In this document: positions 15,029 through 24,504 of the stretch, piece by piece
How positions within the stretch are numbered: position 1 is the first letter of the stretch
How the letters are laid out: each line of letters begins with the position of its first letter
Assembly: GCF_014692675.1 (NCBI RefSeq)
Contig: NZ_JABFCZ010000020.1
Coordinates: forward strand, 1-64,000
Direction: 5' to 3'
DNA: 64,000 nt
Origin: Roseibium aggregatum
GTDB lineage: Bacteria > Pseudomonadota > Alphaproteobacteria > Rhizobiales > Stappiaceae
Program-made: the position numbers and the translations under genes
The notes under the pieces: generated by a model
What the model was told of the DNA's origin: nothing
The model's input: only the letters and a program-made list of their open reading frames with translations
Databases searched by the model: none

Positions 15029-15997
15029 ATGAGACAGCTTGTAATTCTTGGCATCGTCTTCGCCCTCATCGGTCTCGCCCCGTTCGTGATCGCTTCGGAG
15101 TTCTGGCTGAATCTCGTGATCATGACGCTTTATGCGGCCCTGCTCGGCCAGGCCTGGAACATTCTGGGCGGTTTCGGCGGCCAGTTCTCCTTCGGCCATG
15201 CCGCCTATTTCGGCACCGGCGCCTATACGGTCGCCGTGCTCCAGGTGCAGCTCGGCGTCAATCCGTGGCTCGGCCTCGTCGCCGGCGGGTTGATGGCCGT
15301 GGTCGTGGCGGCGGGCATCGGCTTTTCCACGTTTCGTTATGGCTTGCGCGGCTCCTATTTCGCGCTGGTGACCCTCGCCTTCGCCGAAGTGCTGCGCATT
15401 CTGTCGAACTCGGTGGATTTCACCGGCGCCGGGGTCGGCATCCTGATCCCCCTCGACCAGGGCGCGGCCAATTTCCAGTTCGTCTCCAAACAGGGCTTCT
15501 TCTGGGTGATCTGGCTGATGGCGCTTGCCGCCTTCACCGTCGTCTGGTGGCTCGGCAACTCCCGCTTCGGCGCGCAGCTGATGGCGGTGCGTGACAACGA
15601 GGATGCCGCCCGGGCGCTCGGCGTCAGCGCCTTCAGGGTGAAGATGGGCGCAATCATGCTTTCCGGCCTGTTCTCCGGTCTCGCCGGTGTGTTCTATGCG
15701 CAGTATTTCCTTTATCTCGACCCCTATATCGCCTACGGCCCGGCCATCTCGATCGAAAGCCTGCTGGTGCCGATCATCGGCGGCATGGGCACCCTGTTCG
15801 GCCCGCTGCTCGGCGCCGTCGGCCTTCACCTGATTTCGGAACTGACGCGGGAACTGATCGGCGACCTGCCGGGCATCAGCCTGGTTCTCTACGGCATTCT
15901 GCTGGTCATCATGGTGCTGTTCATGCCGCGCGGCCTTGCGGGGCTCGTCAACCGCCTGCGCCCGAAATCCGCCGCCACGGGAGCCCGCCATGCCTGA
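15029..15997 (+). CDS. Branched-chain amino acid-type ABC permease, LivM
   Basis: A 322-residue permease of the LivM family. It has the typical N-terminal LLGQAWNILGGFGGQFSFGH and AAYFGTGAYTVAVLQ, the central YFALVTLAFAEVLRIL and the cytoplasmic coupling region MAVRDNEDAARALGVSAFRVK, then PIIGGMGTLFGPLLGAVGL. It forms the heterodimeric channel with LivH. Its last 8 bases overlap the start of the LivG gene. Confidence 0.93.
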   Translation: MRQLVILGIVFALIGLAPFVIASEFWLNLVIMTLYAALLGQAWNILGGFGGQFSFGHAAYFGTGAYTVAVLQVQLGVNPWLGLVAGGLMAVVVAAGIGFSTFRYGLRGSYFALVTLAFAEVLRILSNSVDFTGAGVGILIPLDQGAANFQFVSKQGFFWVIWLMALAAFTVVWWLGNSRFGAQLMAVRDNEDAARALGVSAFRVKMGAIMLSGLFSGLAGVFYAQYFLYLDPYIAYGPAISIESLLVPIIGGMGTLFGPLLGAVGLHLISELTRELIGDLPGISLVLYGILLVIMVLFMPRGLAGLVNRLRPKSAATGARHA

Positions 15998-16743
15998 GGT
16001 TCCCATGCTTGAGATCCGCGGTCTCATGAAGTCCTTCGGCGGGGTGAAGGCGTCCAACAACGTCAGCCTGACCGTGCCGGAAGGCAGGATCACCTCGCTG
16101 ATCGGCCCGAACGGCGCCGGCAAGACCACCCTGTTCGCTTTGATCACCGGCTTTCACAAACCGGACGCGGGCACGGTCAGCTTCCTCGGCGAGGACATCA
16201 CCGGTCTCGCCCCCGAAGAAATCGCCCGCCGCGGCATGGTGCGCACCTTCCAGATCGTCCAGCCCTTCGCCGGCCAGACGGTACGCGAGAACATCGCCGT
16301 CGGCGCCCATCTGCGCATCCGCTCCCGCACCGAGGCGCTTGAAAAGGCGGAGGCCGTGGCGAAGCAGGTCGGTCTCGGCGACCGGCTCGACCAGGACGCC
16401 TCGTCTCTCACCGTTGCCGGCCGCAAGCGGCTGGAAGTCGCCCGCGCGCTTGCGACCGACCCGAAACTGATCCTGTTCGACGAGGTGCTCGCCGGTCTGA
16501 ACCCGTCGGAAATCCGCGACGTCATTCCGGTGATCCGCGCCGTGCGCGAGGCCGGCGTGACCATTCTCCTGATCGAACACGTGATGCAGGCGGTGATGAG
16601 CCTTTCCGAATACACCTGGGTTCTGAACCAGGGCGAACTGATCGCCGAGGGCGCACCGGCCGACGTCGTCAGCGATCCGCTGGTGGTCGAGGCCTATCTC
16701 GGCAAGGGCATGGCCGAGCGCATGGCCCGGCGGGAGGCGCGCC

Positions 16744-16751
<8 letters not shown>
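15990..16751 (+). CDS. ABC transporter ATPase, LivG
   Basis: A 254-residue ATP-binding subunit. Walker A is GPNGAGKTT (residues 39-47) and Walker B LILFDEVLAGLN. The ABC signature is degenerate: SLTVAGRKRLEVARAL in place of the usual LSxGQ, a variant I recall from some HAAT-family ATPases. I start at the ATG at 15990, which overlaps the end of livM. It pairs with LivF, whose ATG lies 8 bases inside this gene. Confidence 0.93.
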
Positions 16752-17447
<696 letters not shown>

Positions 17448-17448
<1 letters not shown>

Positions 17449-18734
17449 TGGCAACAACAGCAAAAACGACACTGGCACAGAAAATCATCGCACGGGCGGC
17501 GGGCCGGGACACGGTAACGCCGGGCGAAATCGTCACCGCAAAGGTGGATCTTGCCATGATCCACGACTCCGGCGGGCCGCGCCGGGTCGAGCCCATCCTT
17601 CAGGACCTGGGCGTCGGCCTGTGGGACACGGATAAGGTCGTGCTGATTTCCGACCATTTCGTTCCCGGCGACACGGACGAAGGCGCGCGCATTCTCGAAC
17701 TCACCCGCCAGTGGGCGAAGGATCGCAAGGTCGCCTTCCATGACGGCGAAGGCATCTGCCATGTGGTCCTGCCCGAACGCGGTCACCTGAAGCCGGGCAT
17801 GTTCGTCGTCGGCGGCGACAGCCATTCGCCGACCGGCGGGGCCTTCGGCGCCTATATGTTCGGCGTCGGCGCCACCGAAATGGCGGGCGTACTCGCCACC
17901 GGCGAAATCTGGATCAAGGTGCCCGGCACCATCCTGATCGAATGGAAAAACCGGTTGTCGGACGCCGTGACCGCCAAGGACATCATGCTGGCGCTCTGCG
18001 GCCGGCTCGGAATGGACGGCGGCCAATATCAGGCGGTGGAATATACCGGCGAGGCGATTGCCGCCCTTTCCATGCAGGAGCGCATGACACTCTCCAACAT
18101 GGCCGCCGAACTCGGCGCCCAGGCGGGCCTGATCGCACCGGACGAAACCACTGCGGCCTATCTGTCCGGCGTCGGCGGCGATGCCGGCAATTGGCACGGC
18201 CTGCGCACCGACCCGGATGCCGACCTGCTCGCCCGTCACGTCTTCGACGCGGCAACGCTGGAGCCCCAGGTGGCAGCCCCCCACTCCCCGGCCAATTCGG
18301 CACCCGTGACCGAGGTCCCGGACACGAAAGTCGACGTCGCCTATATCGGCGCCTGCACCGGGGCCAAATACGAAGACCTGAAGCGGGCCGCCCGCATCCT
18401 GAAGAGCCGCAGGCTCGCCACGGAACTGATGGTCGCCCCCGCCTCGAAACGGGACCAGGACAGGGCCGAAGCCGACGGCATCATGAAGGTGTTCGAAGAC
18501 GCAGGCGCTGAAATCCTGGCCAATGCCTGCGGCATCTGCGCCGGTTACGGCTCCAACCGCCTCGGCGAGGATGTCACCTGCATTTCCTCCACCGCGCGCA
18601 ATTTCAAGGGCCGCATGGGTGCCGCCTCCTCCAGGGTCTGGCTCGGCTCGCCGCTGACCGTGGCCGCCTCCGCGGTCACCGGCCGGATCACCGACCCGCG
18701 CGAGTTCCTGAACGGCGGGGAGACTGAGGCATGA
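17448..18734 (+). CDS. Aconitase-family hydratase large subunit, 2,3-dimethylmaleate hydratase-like
   Basis: A 428-residue large subunit of the isopropylmalate isomerase/aconitase family. Cluster ligands for the [4Fe-4S] centre are C303 in IGACTG and C361/C364 in NACGICAG. SDHFVPGDTDEG and VGGDSHSPTGGAFGAYMFGV are active-site segments of the family. LeuC is an alternative, but the neighbours (a separate small subunit and a PEP-mutase-fold lyase) and the catabolic operon recall dmdA-dmdB and 2,3-dimethylmalate lyase of nicotinate-fermenting Eubacterium barkeri. It would hydrate a substituted maleate to the malate. Start overlaps livF by one base. Confidence 0.8.
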
Positions 18735-19237
18735 GCGGACGCGTCTTTCTCTTCGGCGACGACATCGACACCGACCAGCTCGCACCGGGCGTGTATATGG
18801 CCGGCGGCATCGAGATGCTTGCCGCCCATTGCCTGGAAGCCGCAAGGCCGGATTTCGCAAAGACCGTTCGTCCGGGCGACGTGGTGGTGGCTGGGAAAAA
18901 CTTCGGCATGGGTTCGTCGCGCGAACAGGCCGCCGAAGCGCTGAAGCATCTGGGTGTTGCCGCCGTGATCGCCCGCTCCTTCGCCGGCATCTTCTATCGC
19001 AACGCCATCAACCTCGGCCTGCCGGTGCTGATCGCCGACGACCTCGACGGCATTGCCGACGGTGACGCCGCGGATCTCGACCTTGACGCCGGCGGACTGC
19101 GCCTGACGTCGAAAAACCAAACTGTGCAGCTGGAACCGCTGCCCGACAATCTGAAGCGGATGCTCGCCGACGGCGGGCTGGTGCCGCATCTGAAAAAACG
19201 CTTCGCAGCAGAGCGGAAAAGGGAGACAGGCCAATGA
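18731..19237 (+). CDS. Aconitase-family hydratase small subunit, DmdB/LeuD-like
   Basis: A 168-residue small (swivel) subunit, partner of the large subunit upstream (ATGA overlap). It carries FGDDIDTDQLAPGVYM at the start and NFGMGSSREQAAEALK, the family segment that closes over the active site. Then come VAAVIARSFAGIFYRNAINLGLPVL. The length suits LeuD/DmdB small subunits. Together the two subunits should reversibly hydrate a cis-unsaturated dicarboxylate. Confidence 0.85.
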   Translation: MSGRVFLFGDDIDTDQLAPGVYMAGGIEMLAAHCLEAARPDFAKTVRPGDVVVAGKNFGMGSSREQAAEALKHLGVAAVIARSFAGIFYRNAINLGLPVLIADDLDGIADGDAADLDLDAGGLRLTSKNQTVQLEPLPDNLKRMLADGGLVPHLKKRFAAERKRETGQ

Positions 19238-20100
19238 GCCTGAAACAAAGACTGGCCGAGCAGCGCATCCTGCTCGCACCGGGTGTCTATGACGCACTGA
19301 CCGGCCTGATTGCCGAACAATCCGGGGCCGAGGCCGTCTATCTGTCCGGGGCCTCCATCGCCTATACCCGCTTCGGCAGCCCCGACATCGGCCTCGTTTC
19401 CATGAGCGAGGTCGCCGAGACCATCGCCAGCGTGCGCGACCGGATCGGCCTTCCCATCGTCGTCGACGCCGACAACGGCTTCGGCAATGCGCTCAACGTG
19501 CAGCGTACGGTCCGCACCTTCGAGCGCATGGGCGCCAATGCCCTGCAGCTGGAAGACCAGACCCTGCCCAAGCGATGCGGCCATCTCGACGGCAAGTCGC
19601 TGGTCTCCAGGGCCGAGATGGCCGGCAAGATCCGCGCCGCCTGCGATGCCCGCGTCTCCGAAGACACGCTCATCATCGGCCGCACCGACGCCATTGCCGT
19701 CGAAGGCTTCGAGGCCGCGCTCGACCGGGCCGAAGCCTATGTGGAGGCCGGTGCCGACATGCTGTTCATCGAGGCGCCGCAGTCGCTGGAACAGATGCAG
19801 GAGATCGTCTCCCGCTTCGCCGGCCGCGTGCCGCTGATGGCGAATATGGTCGAGGGCGGCAAGACGCCGATTGTCGATGCCGCCGGGCTCGAGGGCCTCG
19901 GCTTCAGCTTTGTCATTTTCCCCGGCGGGATCGTGCGCGCCATCGCCGCCACCGCCCGCGACTACTACGCCAATCTCATTGCCAACGGGTCGAACGAGGC
20001 CTTCCGCAGCCGCATGTTCGACTTTGCCGGGCTGAACGGCCTGATCGGCACCCCCGGCATCCTGGCCGAAGGCAAGAAATACGACGAGGAAGCCGACTGA
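19234..20100 (+). CDS. Isocitrate lyase/PEP mutase-family lyase, 2,3-dimethylmalate lyase-like
   Basis: A 288-residue TIM-barrel lyase of the PEP mutase/isocitrate lyase superfamily. The Mg2+ site is D78-A-D80 in VVDADNGFGN with E107-D108 in QLEDQ. The lyase loop LPKRCGH (C115) is present, marking a C-C lyase rather than a phosphonomutase. Methylisocitrate lyase, oxaloacetate hydrolase and dimethylmalate lyase share these features. Next to DmdA/DmdB-like genes, cleavage of an alkylmalate to pyruvate (or a 2-oxoacid) plus a carboxylate is the best guess. It overlaps both neighbours by a few bases. Confidence 0.82.
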   Translation: MSLKQRLAEQRILLAPGVYDALTGLIAEQSGAEAVYLSGASIAYTRFGSPDIGLVSMSEVAETIASVRDRIGLPIVVDADNGFGNALNVQRTVRTFERMGANALQLEDQTLPKRCGHLDGKSLVSRAEMAGKIRAACDARVSEDTLIIGRTDAIAVEGFEAALDRAEAYVEAGADMLFIEAPQSLEQMQEIVSRFAGRVPLMANMVEGGKTPIVDAAGLEGLGFSFVIFPGGIVRAIAATARDYYANLIANGSNEAFRSRMFDFAGLNGLIGTPGILAEGKKYDEEAD

Positions 20101-21836
20101 TGGCAATAGATCCGGTCACGCTCGCAATCCTGAAGGGCCGTCTGGAACAGATCGCCGACGAAATGGACGCGACCCTGTTCCGTTCCGCCTTCAACCCGAT
20201 CATCGCCGAGGCTCATGACGCCTCCCACGGCATCTACGATGCGGTCACCGGAGAGACCCTGGTACAGGGCAAGTCCGGCCTGCCGATCTTCGTCGGAGTC
20301 ATGGCCTTTGCCGTGAAGGCGGTGATCGACAAGGCCGCAAAGCAGGGCGGCATCAACGAGGGCGACGTCTGGATCTTCAACGATCCCTACGACGGCGGCA
20401 CCCACCTGTCCGACTTCCGGCTGGTCAAGCCCGTGTTCCGCGACGGCAAGGTATTCTGCTTCCTTGCTTCCGTCGGCCACTGGCACGACGTCGGCGGCAA
20501 CGTGCCGGGCAACTACAATCCGGCCGCGACCGAATGCTTCCAGGAAGGCATGCTGATCCCGCCGGTCAAGCTCTACGACAAAGGCGAGTTCCGCCAGGAC
20601 GTGGTCGATATCCTGTCGGCCAATTCCCGCCTGCCGCTGTCGCTCTACGGCGATCTCAACGGCCAGATCAACGCCCTGGAACTGGGCGAGCGGCGCATGA
20701 ACGCGCTGCTCGACGAATATACCGACGCGACCGTCGCCGACTGCCTGGTCGAGCTGAAGGCCCGCGCGGCGCAGATGATGCGCGCCCAGATTTCCGAACT
20801 GCCGTCCGGCACCGTTTCGGCCGAGGATTTCCTCGACAACGACGGCATCAACGACGAGCCGCTGAAGATCGCCCTCGACCTCACCATCGAGGGGGACCGC
20901 ATGGTGCTCGACTTCACCCGTTCCTCGCCTGCCTGCGCCGGCCCGGTCAATATCTCCCGCTCCACCACGGTTGCCGCCTGCTACGTCGCCCTGAAGCATA
21001 TTTTCGGCGATGTGCCGGCCAATGCCGGGGTGCTGGAGCCGGTCGAGTTCCGCATTGACGAGGATTCGCTCCTGTCGGTGAAGGCGCCGAAACCGGTCGG
21101 TGGCTATACCGAAACCATCCTGCGCCTGATCGACGTGGTCTTCGAGGCGGTCGCCCAGATCGCGCCGAAGGAGGCGATGGCCTGCGCCTACGGCACCATC
21201 AACGCCCTGTCGCTTGCCGGTCACCGCGCCAATGGACAGCGCTGGGTGATGTTCTCCTTCTTCGGCGGCGGCCATGGCGCCCATGCGGGCGGCGACGGCC
21301 TGAACCACGGCAATGCGCCGATCTCCACCGCGACCATTCCGCCTCTGGAAATCCTGGAAGCCGCCTACCCGGTCCGCTTTACCCAGTGGGCGCTCCGGCC
21401 CGATTCCGGCGGCGCGGGCGAATACCGCGGCGGTCTCGGGGCGATCTACGAGATCGAGCTCCTGGAACGTCAGGCCGACGTCTTCCTGTTCGGGGAGCGC
21501 GGCAAGTTTGCGCCGGCCGGCGTCGTCGGCGGCCATCAGGCAGCGACCAACCGCTTCCAGTTCGAACAGGCCGGCGGCTTCAAGGAGCCGCCCATGGTCT
21601 CCAAGATCGTCGGCGTCAGCATCGTGCGCGGCCAGAAGCTCCGGCTCGAAACCCCGGGTGGCGGCGGCTACGGCAACCCGCGCGACCGGGATCCGGAAAG
21701 CATCGCCCGCGACGTGCGTCTCGGGTTCGTCAGCCCGGACTGCGCGACGAATGAATACGGCGTCACGCTGACATCGGACGGCTCGGTCGACAGCGCCGCA
21801 ACCAGTAACCTGCGTTCCACAGAGGCAGCAGAATGA
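20100..21836 (+). CDS. hyuB: Hydantoinase B / oxoprolinase-family protein
   Basis: A 578-residue protein of the HyuB family, the partner of HyuA in ATP-dependent opening of hydantoins, 5-oxoproline, caprolactam and related cyclic amides. It begins IDPVTLAILKGRLEQIADEM, and has IFNDPYDGGTHLSDF, VGHWHDVGG, and a C-terminal ETPGGGGYGNPRDRDPE, all typical. The ATG at 20100 overlaps the TGA of the lyase gene. Acetone/acetophenone carboxylase subunits are in the same superfamily, but the third small subunit of those enzymes is not visible here. Confidence 0.9.
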   Translation: MAIDPVTLAILKGRLEQIADEMDATLFRSAFNPIIAEAHDASHGIYDAVTGETLVQGKSGLPIFVGVMAFAVKAVIDKAAKQGGINEGDVWIFNDPYDGGTHLSDFRLVKPVFRDGKVFCFLASVGHWHDVGGNVPGNYNPAATECFQEGMLIPPVKLYDKGEFRQDVVDILSANSRLPLSLYGDLNGQINALELGERRMNALLDEYTDATVADCLVELKARAAQMMRAQISELPSGTVSAEDFLDNDGINDEPLKIALDLTIEGDRMVLDFTRSSPACAGPVNISRSTTVAACYVALKHIFGDVPANAGVLEPVEFRIDEDSLLSVKAPKPVGGYTETILRLIDVVFEAVAQIAPKEAMACAYGTINALSLAGHRANGQRWVMFSFFGGGHGAHAGGDGLNHGNAPISTATIPPLEILEAAYPVRFTQWALRPDSGGAGEYRGGLGAIYEIELLERQADVFLFGERGKFAPAGVVGGHQAATNRFQFEQAGGFKEPPMVSKIVGVSIVRGQKLRLETPGGGGYGNPRDRDPESIARDVRLGFVSPDCATNEYGVTLTSDGSVDSAATSNLRSTEAAE

Positions 21837-23896
21837 TCAAACCGGCTTACGTCATCGGGGTCGATGTCGGCGGAACCTTCACCGACGTGTTCATCCTGGA
21901 CGAAGAAAACGGCACGGTGACCACCACCAAGGTGCCGTCCACCCGCGGCGACCAGTCGAAGGGCTTTGTCGAGGGCATCGGCCAGAAGGTCGCCGACTTC
22001 GGGCTGATCTCCACCGTGGTCCACGGCACGACCGTCGGCACCAACGCACTTCTGGAGCGCAAGGGCGCCCGCACCGGCATCATCACCACCGAAGGCTTCC
22101 GCGACGTTCTGGAAATGCGCCGCCGCGACCGGCCGACCACCTGGGGCCTGAAGGGAAGCTTCACGCCCGTTGTCGAACGTCCCGACCGGGTCGAGGTCGA
22201 CGAACGGGTGCTTGCCGACGGTTCCGTTCTGCAGGCGGTGGACGAGGCCCAGGTCAAGGCGCAGGCCCAGGCGCTGGCCGATGCGGGCTGCGAGGCGGTC
22301 TGCGTGTTCTTCATCAACGGCTATGCCAACAACGACAACGAGCGCATCGCCGTCGACGCGGTCCGCTCGGTCTGGCCGAACGCCTATGTGACCGCGGCTA
22401 CGGAAATCCTGCCCGAGATCCGCGAGTTCGAGCGCCTGTCGACGGCCACGCTCAACGCCTATCTGCAGCCTGTGGTCTCCTCCTATCTGGACCGGCTGGA
22501 AAAGGGTCTCGCTGACAAGGGTTTTGTCGGCGACATCCTGATCGTGCAGTCGAACGGCGGCGTCATGTCCATCGACACTGCCAAGCGTTATCCCGTCCGC
22601 ACCGCGCTCTCCGGTCCGGCAGCCGGCGTGATCGCAGCCACGGAAATCGCCAGGGCGGCGGGTTTTGAGAACATCATCACCTGCGACATGGGCGGAACCT
22701 CCTTCGATGTGTCGCTGGTGGCCGAAAGCGAAGCCGCGCTGGCAGCCCAAACGGCGATCGACTTCGGCATGGTCGTGCGCACGCCGATGATCGAGATCAC
22801 CACCATCGGCGCCGGCGGCGGCTCCATCGCCTCCGTCGACAAGTCCGGTCTTTTGCAGGTCGGTCCTGAATCCGCCGGGTCGGATCCCGGCCCGGTCTGT
22901 TACGGCCTCGGCAACGATCGGCCGACCGTGACCGACGCCAACGTCGTGCTCGGCCGCATCAACCCGGACCGGCCCATCGGCGGCAAGCTTGCTCGTCTCG
23001 ACATCGAGGCCTCGCGCAAGGCGATCAAGTCCCATATCGCCGATCCGCTCGGCCTCGGCATCGAGGAAGCCGCGGAAGCGATCCTGAAACTCGCCAATGC
23101 CAAGATGGCCGGGGCCATCCGCCTCGTCTCCATCGAAAAGGGCCACGACCCGGCGAAATTCGCCGCCATGCCCTTTGGCGGCGGCGGCTCGCTGCATACC
23201 GGCGCGCTGATCAAGGATGTCGGCCTGGGTTCGGCCCTGGTGCCCCGCTTCCCGGGCGTGACGTCGGCGCTCGGCTGTGTCGTCGCCGATATGCGCCACG
23301 ACCGGGTGCAGACCGTCAACCGCCTGCTCGACCAGATCGACGCCGCAGAGCTCGGCCGCGAGATGGAGGCTGTCGCAGACGAGACCGAGAAGCTGCTTGA
23401 AGGCGCAGGCGTCGCCTTTGCCGGCGTCGACCGGGTCTATGAATTCGACATGCTCTATCTGGGACAGACCCACACAGTCAGCGTGCCGGTGACCATCCCG
23501 TCCTCGGGTCTGACCACTGATGCGATCCGCGACGCCTTCGAAGTGGCCTACAAGGACGCCTACGGCCGCCTGCTGGAAGGCATTCCCATGCGGGTGATGA
23601 ACTACCGCATCGCCGTCATCGGCCGCCGGCCGCAGCTGGACATGGCCGTATTCGCACCGACCGCCGGCAAGCCGGAACAGGACTGCCGGATCGGCAAGCG
23701 TTCCGTCTTCTGCGACGGCGCGTGGCACGAGGCCATCGTCTACGAACGGCTCGACCTGGAAATTGGCGCGGAGATCGAAGGCCCCGCCCTTCTGGAACAG
23801 TCGGACACGACCATCTTCGTCGATCCGGGCCTGCGCGGCCGCGTCGACGCCTATGGCAACCTGGTGATCGACCGCATGGAAGGTGCCGATGTCTGA
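21833..23896 (+). CDS. hyuA: Hydantoinase A / oxoprolinase-family ATPase
   Basis: A 687-residue HyuA-family subunit with an ASKHA-type ATPase core. It starts YVIGVDVGGTFTDVFILDE (phosphate 1 motif) and carries VVHGTTVGTNALLERKGAR, DMGGTSFDVSLV and GAGGGSIASVDKSGLLQVGP. It uses ATP to activate the amide of a cyclic substrate, together with HyuB encoded directly upstream (ATGA overlap). In this operon it could open a lactam or imide formed from the imported N-heterocycle. Confidence 0.9.
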   Translation: MIKPAYVIGVDVGGTFTDVFILDEENGTVTTTKVPSTRGDQSKGFVEGIGQKVADFGLISTVVHGTTVGTNALLERKGARTGIITTEGFRDVLEMRRRDRPTTWGLKGSFTPVVERPDRVEVDERVLADGSVLQAVDEAQVKAQAQALADAGCEAVCVFFINGYANNDNERIAVDAVRSVWPNAYVTAATEILPEIREFERLSTATLNAYLQPVVSSYLDRLEKGLADKGFVGDILIVQSNGGVMSIDTAKRYPVRTALSGPAAGVIAATEIARAAGFENIITCDMGGTSFDVSLVAESEAALAAQTAIDFGMVVRTPMIEITTIGAGGGSIASVDKSGLLQVGPESAGSDPGPVCYGLGNDRPTVTDANVVLGRINPDRPIGGKLARLDIEASRKAIKSHIADPLGLGIEEAAEAILKLANAKMAGAIRLVSIEKGHDPAKFAAMPFGGGGSLHTGALIKDVGLGSALVPRFPGVTSALGCVVADMRHDRVQTVNRLLDQIDAAELGREMEAVADETEKLLEGAGVAFAGVDRVYEFDMLYLGQTHTVSVPVTIPSSGLTTDAIRDAFEVAYKDAYGRLLEGIPMRVMNYRIAVIGRRPQLDMAVFAPTAGKPEQDCRIGKRSVFCDGAWHEAIVYERLDLEIGAEIEGPALLEQSDTTIFVDPGLRGRVDAYGNLVIDRMEGADV

Positions 23897-24503
23897 TCTC
23901 GCCCTTGACCCCGCCCGCACGGGCCTCGTCATCGTCGATCTGCAGAACGACTTCCTGCATCCGGACGGCGCCTATGCCCGCGGCGGCCAGAAGAACGCCG
24001 ATATCGCAGCCCTTCCCGCCCGTGTCCTGCCGCTCTTCGAAGCCATGCGGGCCAAGGGCGGCTGGATCGTCTCCACCCATTTCACCCTGGTCCCCGGCAA
24101 AGGCGGCGAACCGTTCATCTCGCCGCATCTGAAGGAGCTGCGCCCGTTTCTGGCTAAGGGCGACTTTGCGCCCGGAAGCTGGGGCCATGCTTTGGTCGAC
24201 GAACTGCAGCCGGCGGATCTCACGGTCGAAAAGGTCGCCTATTCCGCCTTCTACATGACCCGGCTGGAATGGGTGCTGCGCAAGGCGGGCATCGACACGC
24301 TGATCTTCTCAGGCATCGTCACCAACGGTGGTGTCGCCTCGACCGTGCGCGATGCCCATGTGCGCGACTTCAAGACCATGGTGCTCTCCGACGGCTGCGC
24401 GGCCTTCTCGCGCGAAACCCACGAACGGTCTATCGGCGATCTCGGCACCGTCTCGAAGATCATGACCTGCGCCGAGGCCCTGACGCTGATTTCGGGGCTC
24501 TGA
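23889..24503 (+). CDS. Isochorismatase-fold hydrolase without the nucleophilic cysteine
   Basis: A 204-residue isochorismatase-family protein. Two catalytic residues are present, D17 in VIVDLQNDF and K115 in VEKVAYSAF. The position of the usual Cys (TNVCV in amidases) is G148 in IVTNGGVASTVRDA. Amidases such as nicotinamidase, carbamoylsarcosine amidase and maleamate amidohydrolase need that Cys; true isochorismatases such as PhzD do without it. So this is more likely a vinyl-ether or other Asp/Lys-type hydrolase than a maleamate amidohydrolase. The ATG at 23889 lies inside the end of hyuA, with GGAAGG upstream. Confidence 0.82.
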   Translation: MSDLALDPARTGLVIVDLQNDFLHPDGAYARGGQKNADIAALPARVLPLFEAMRAKGGWIVSTHFTLVPGKGGEPFISPHLKELRPFLAKGDFAPGSWGHALVDELQPADLTVEKVAYSAFYMTRLEWVLRKAGIDTLIFSGIVTNGGVASTVRDAHVRDFKTMVLSDGCAAFSRETHERSIGDLGTVSKIMTCAEALTLISGL

Positions 24504-24504
24504 C

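Noticed and set aside
21668-23932. A 754-codon minus-strand open frame
   Set aside because: Antisense of hyuA; high GC leaves long shadow frames here.
23889-24503. Maleamate amidohydrolase (NicF)
   Set aside because: The pathway position is tempting, but the nucleophilic Cys is replaced by Gly148.
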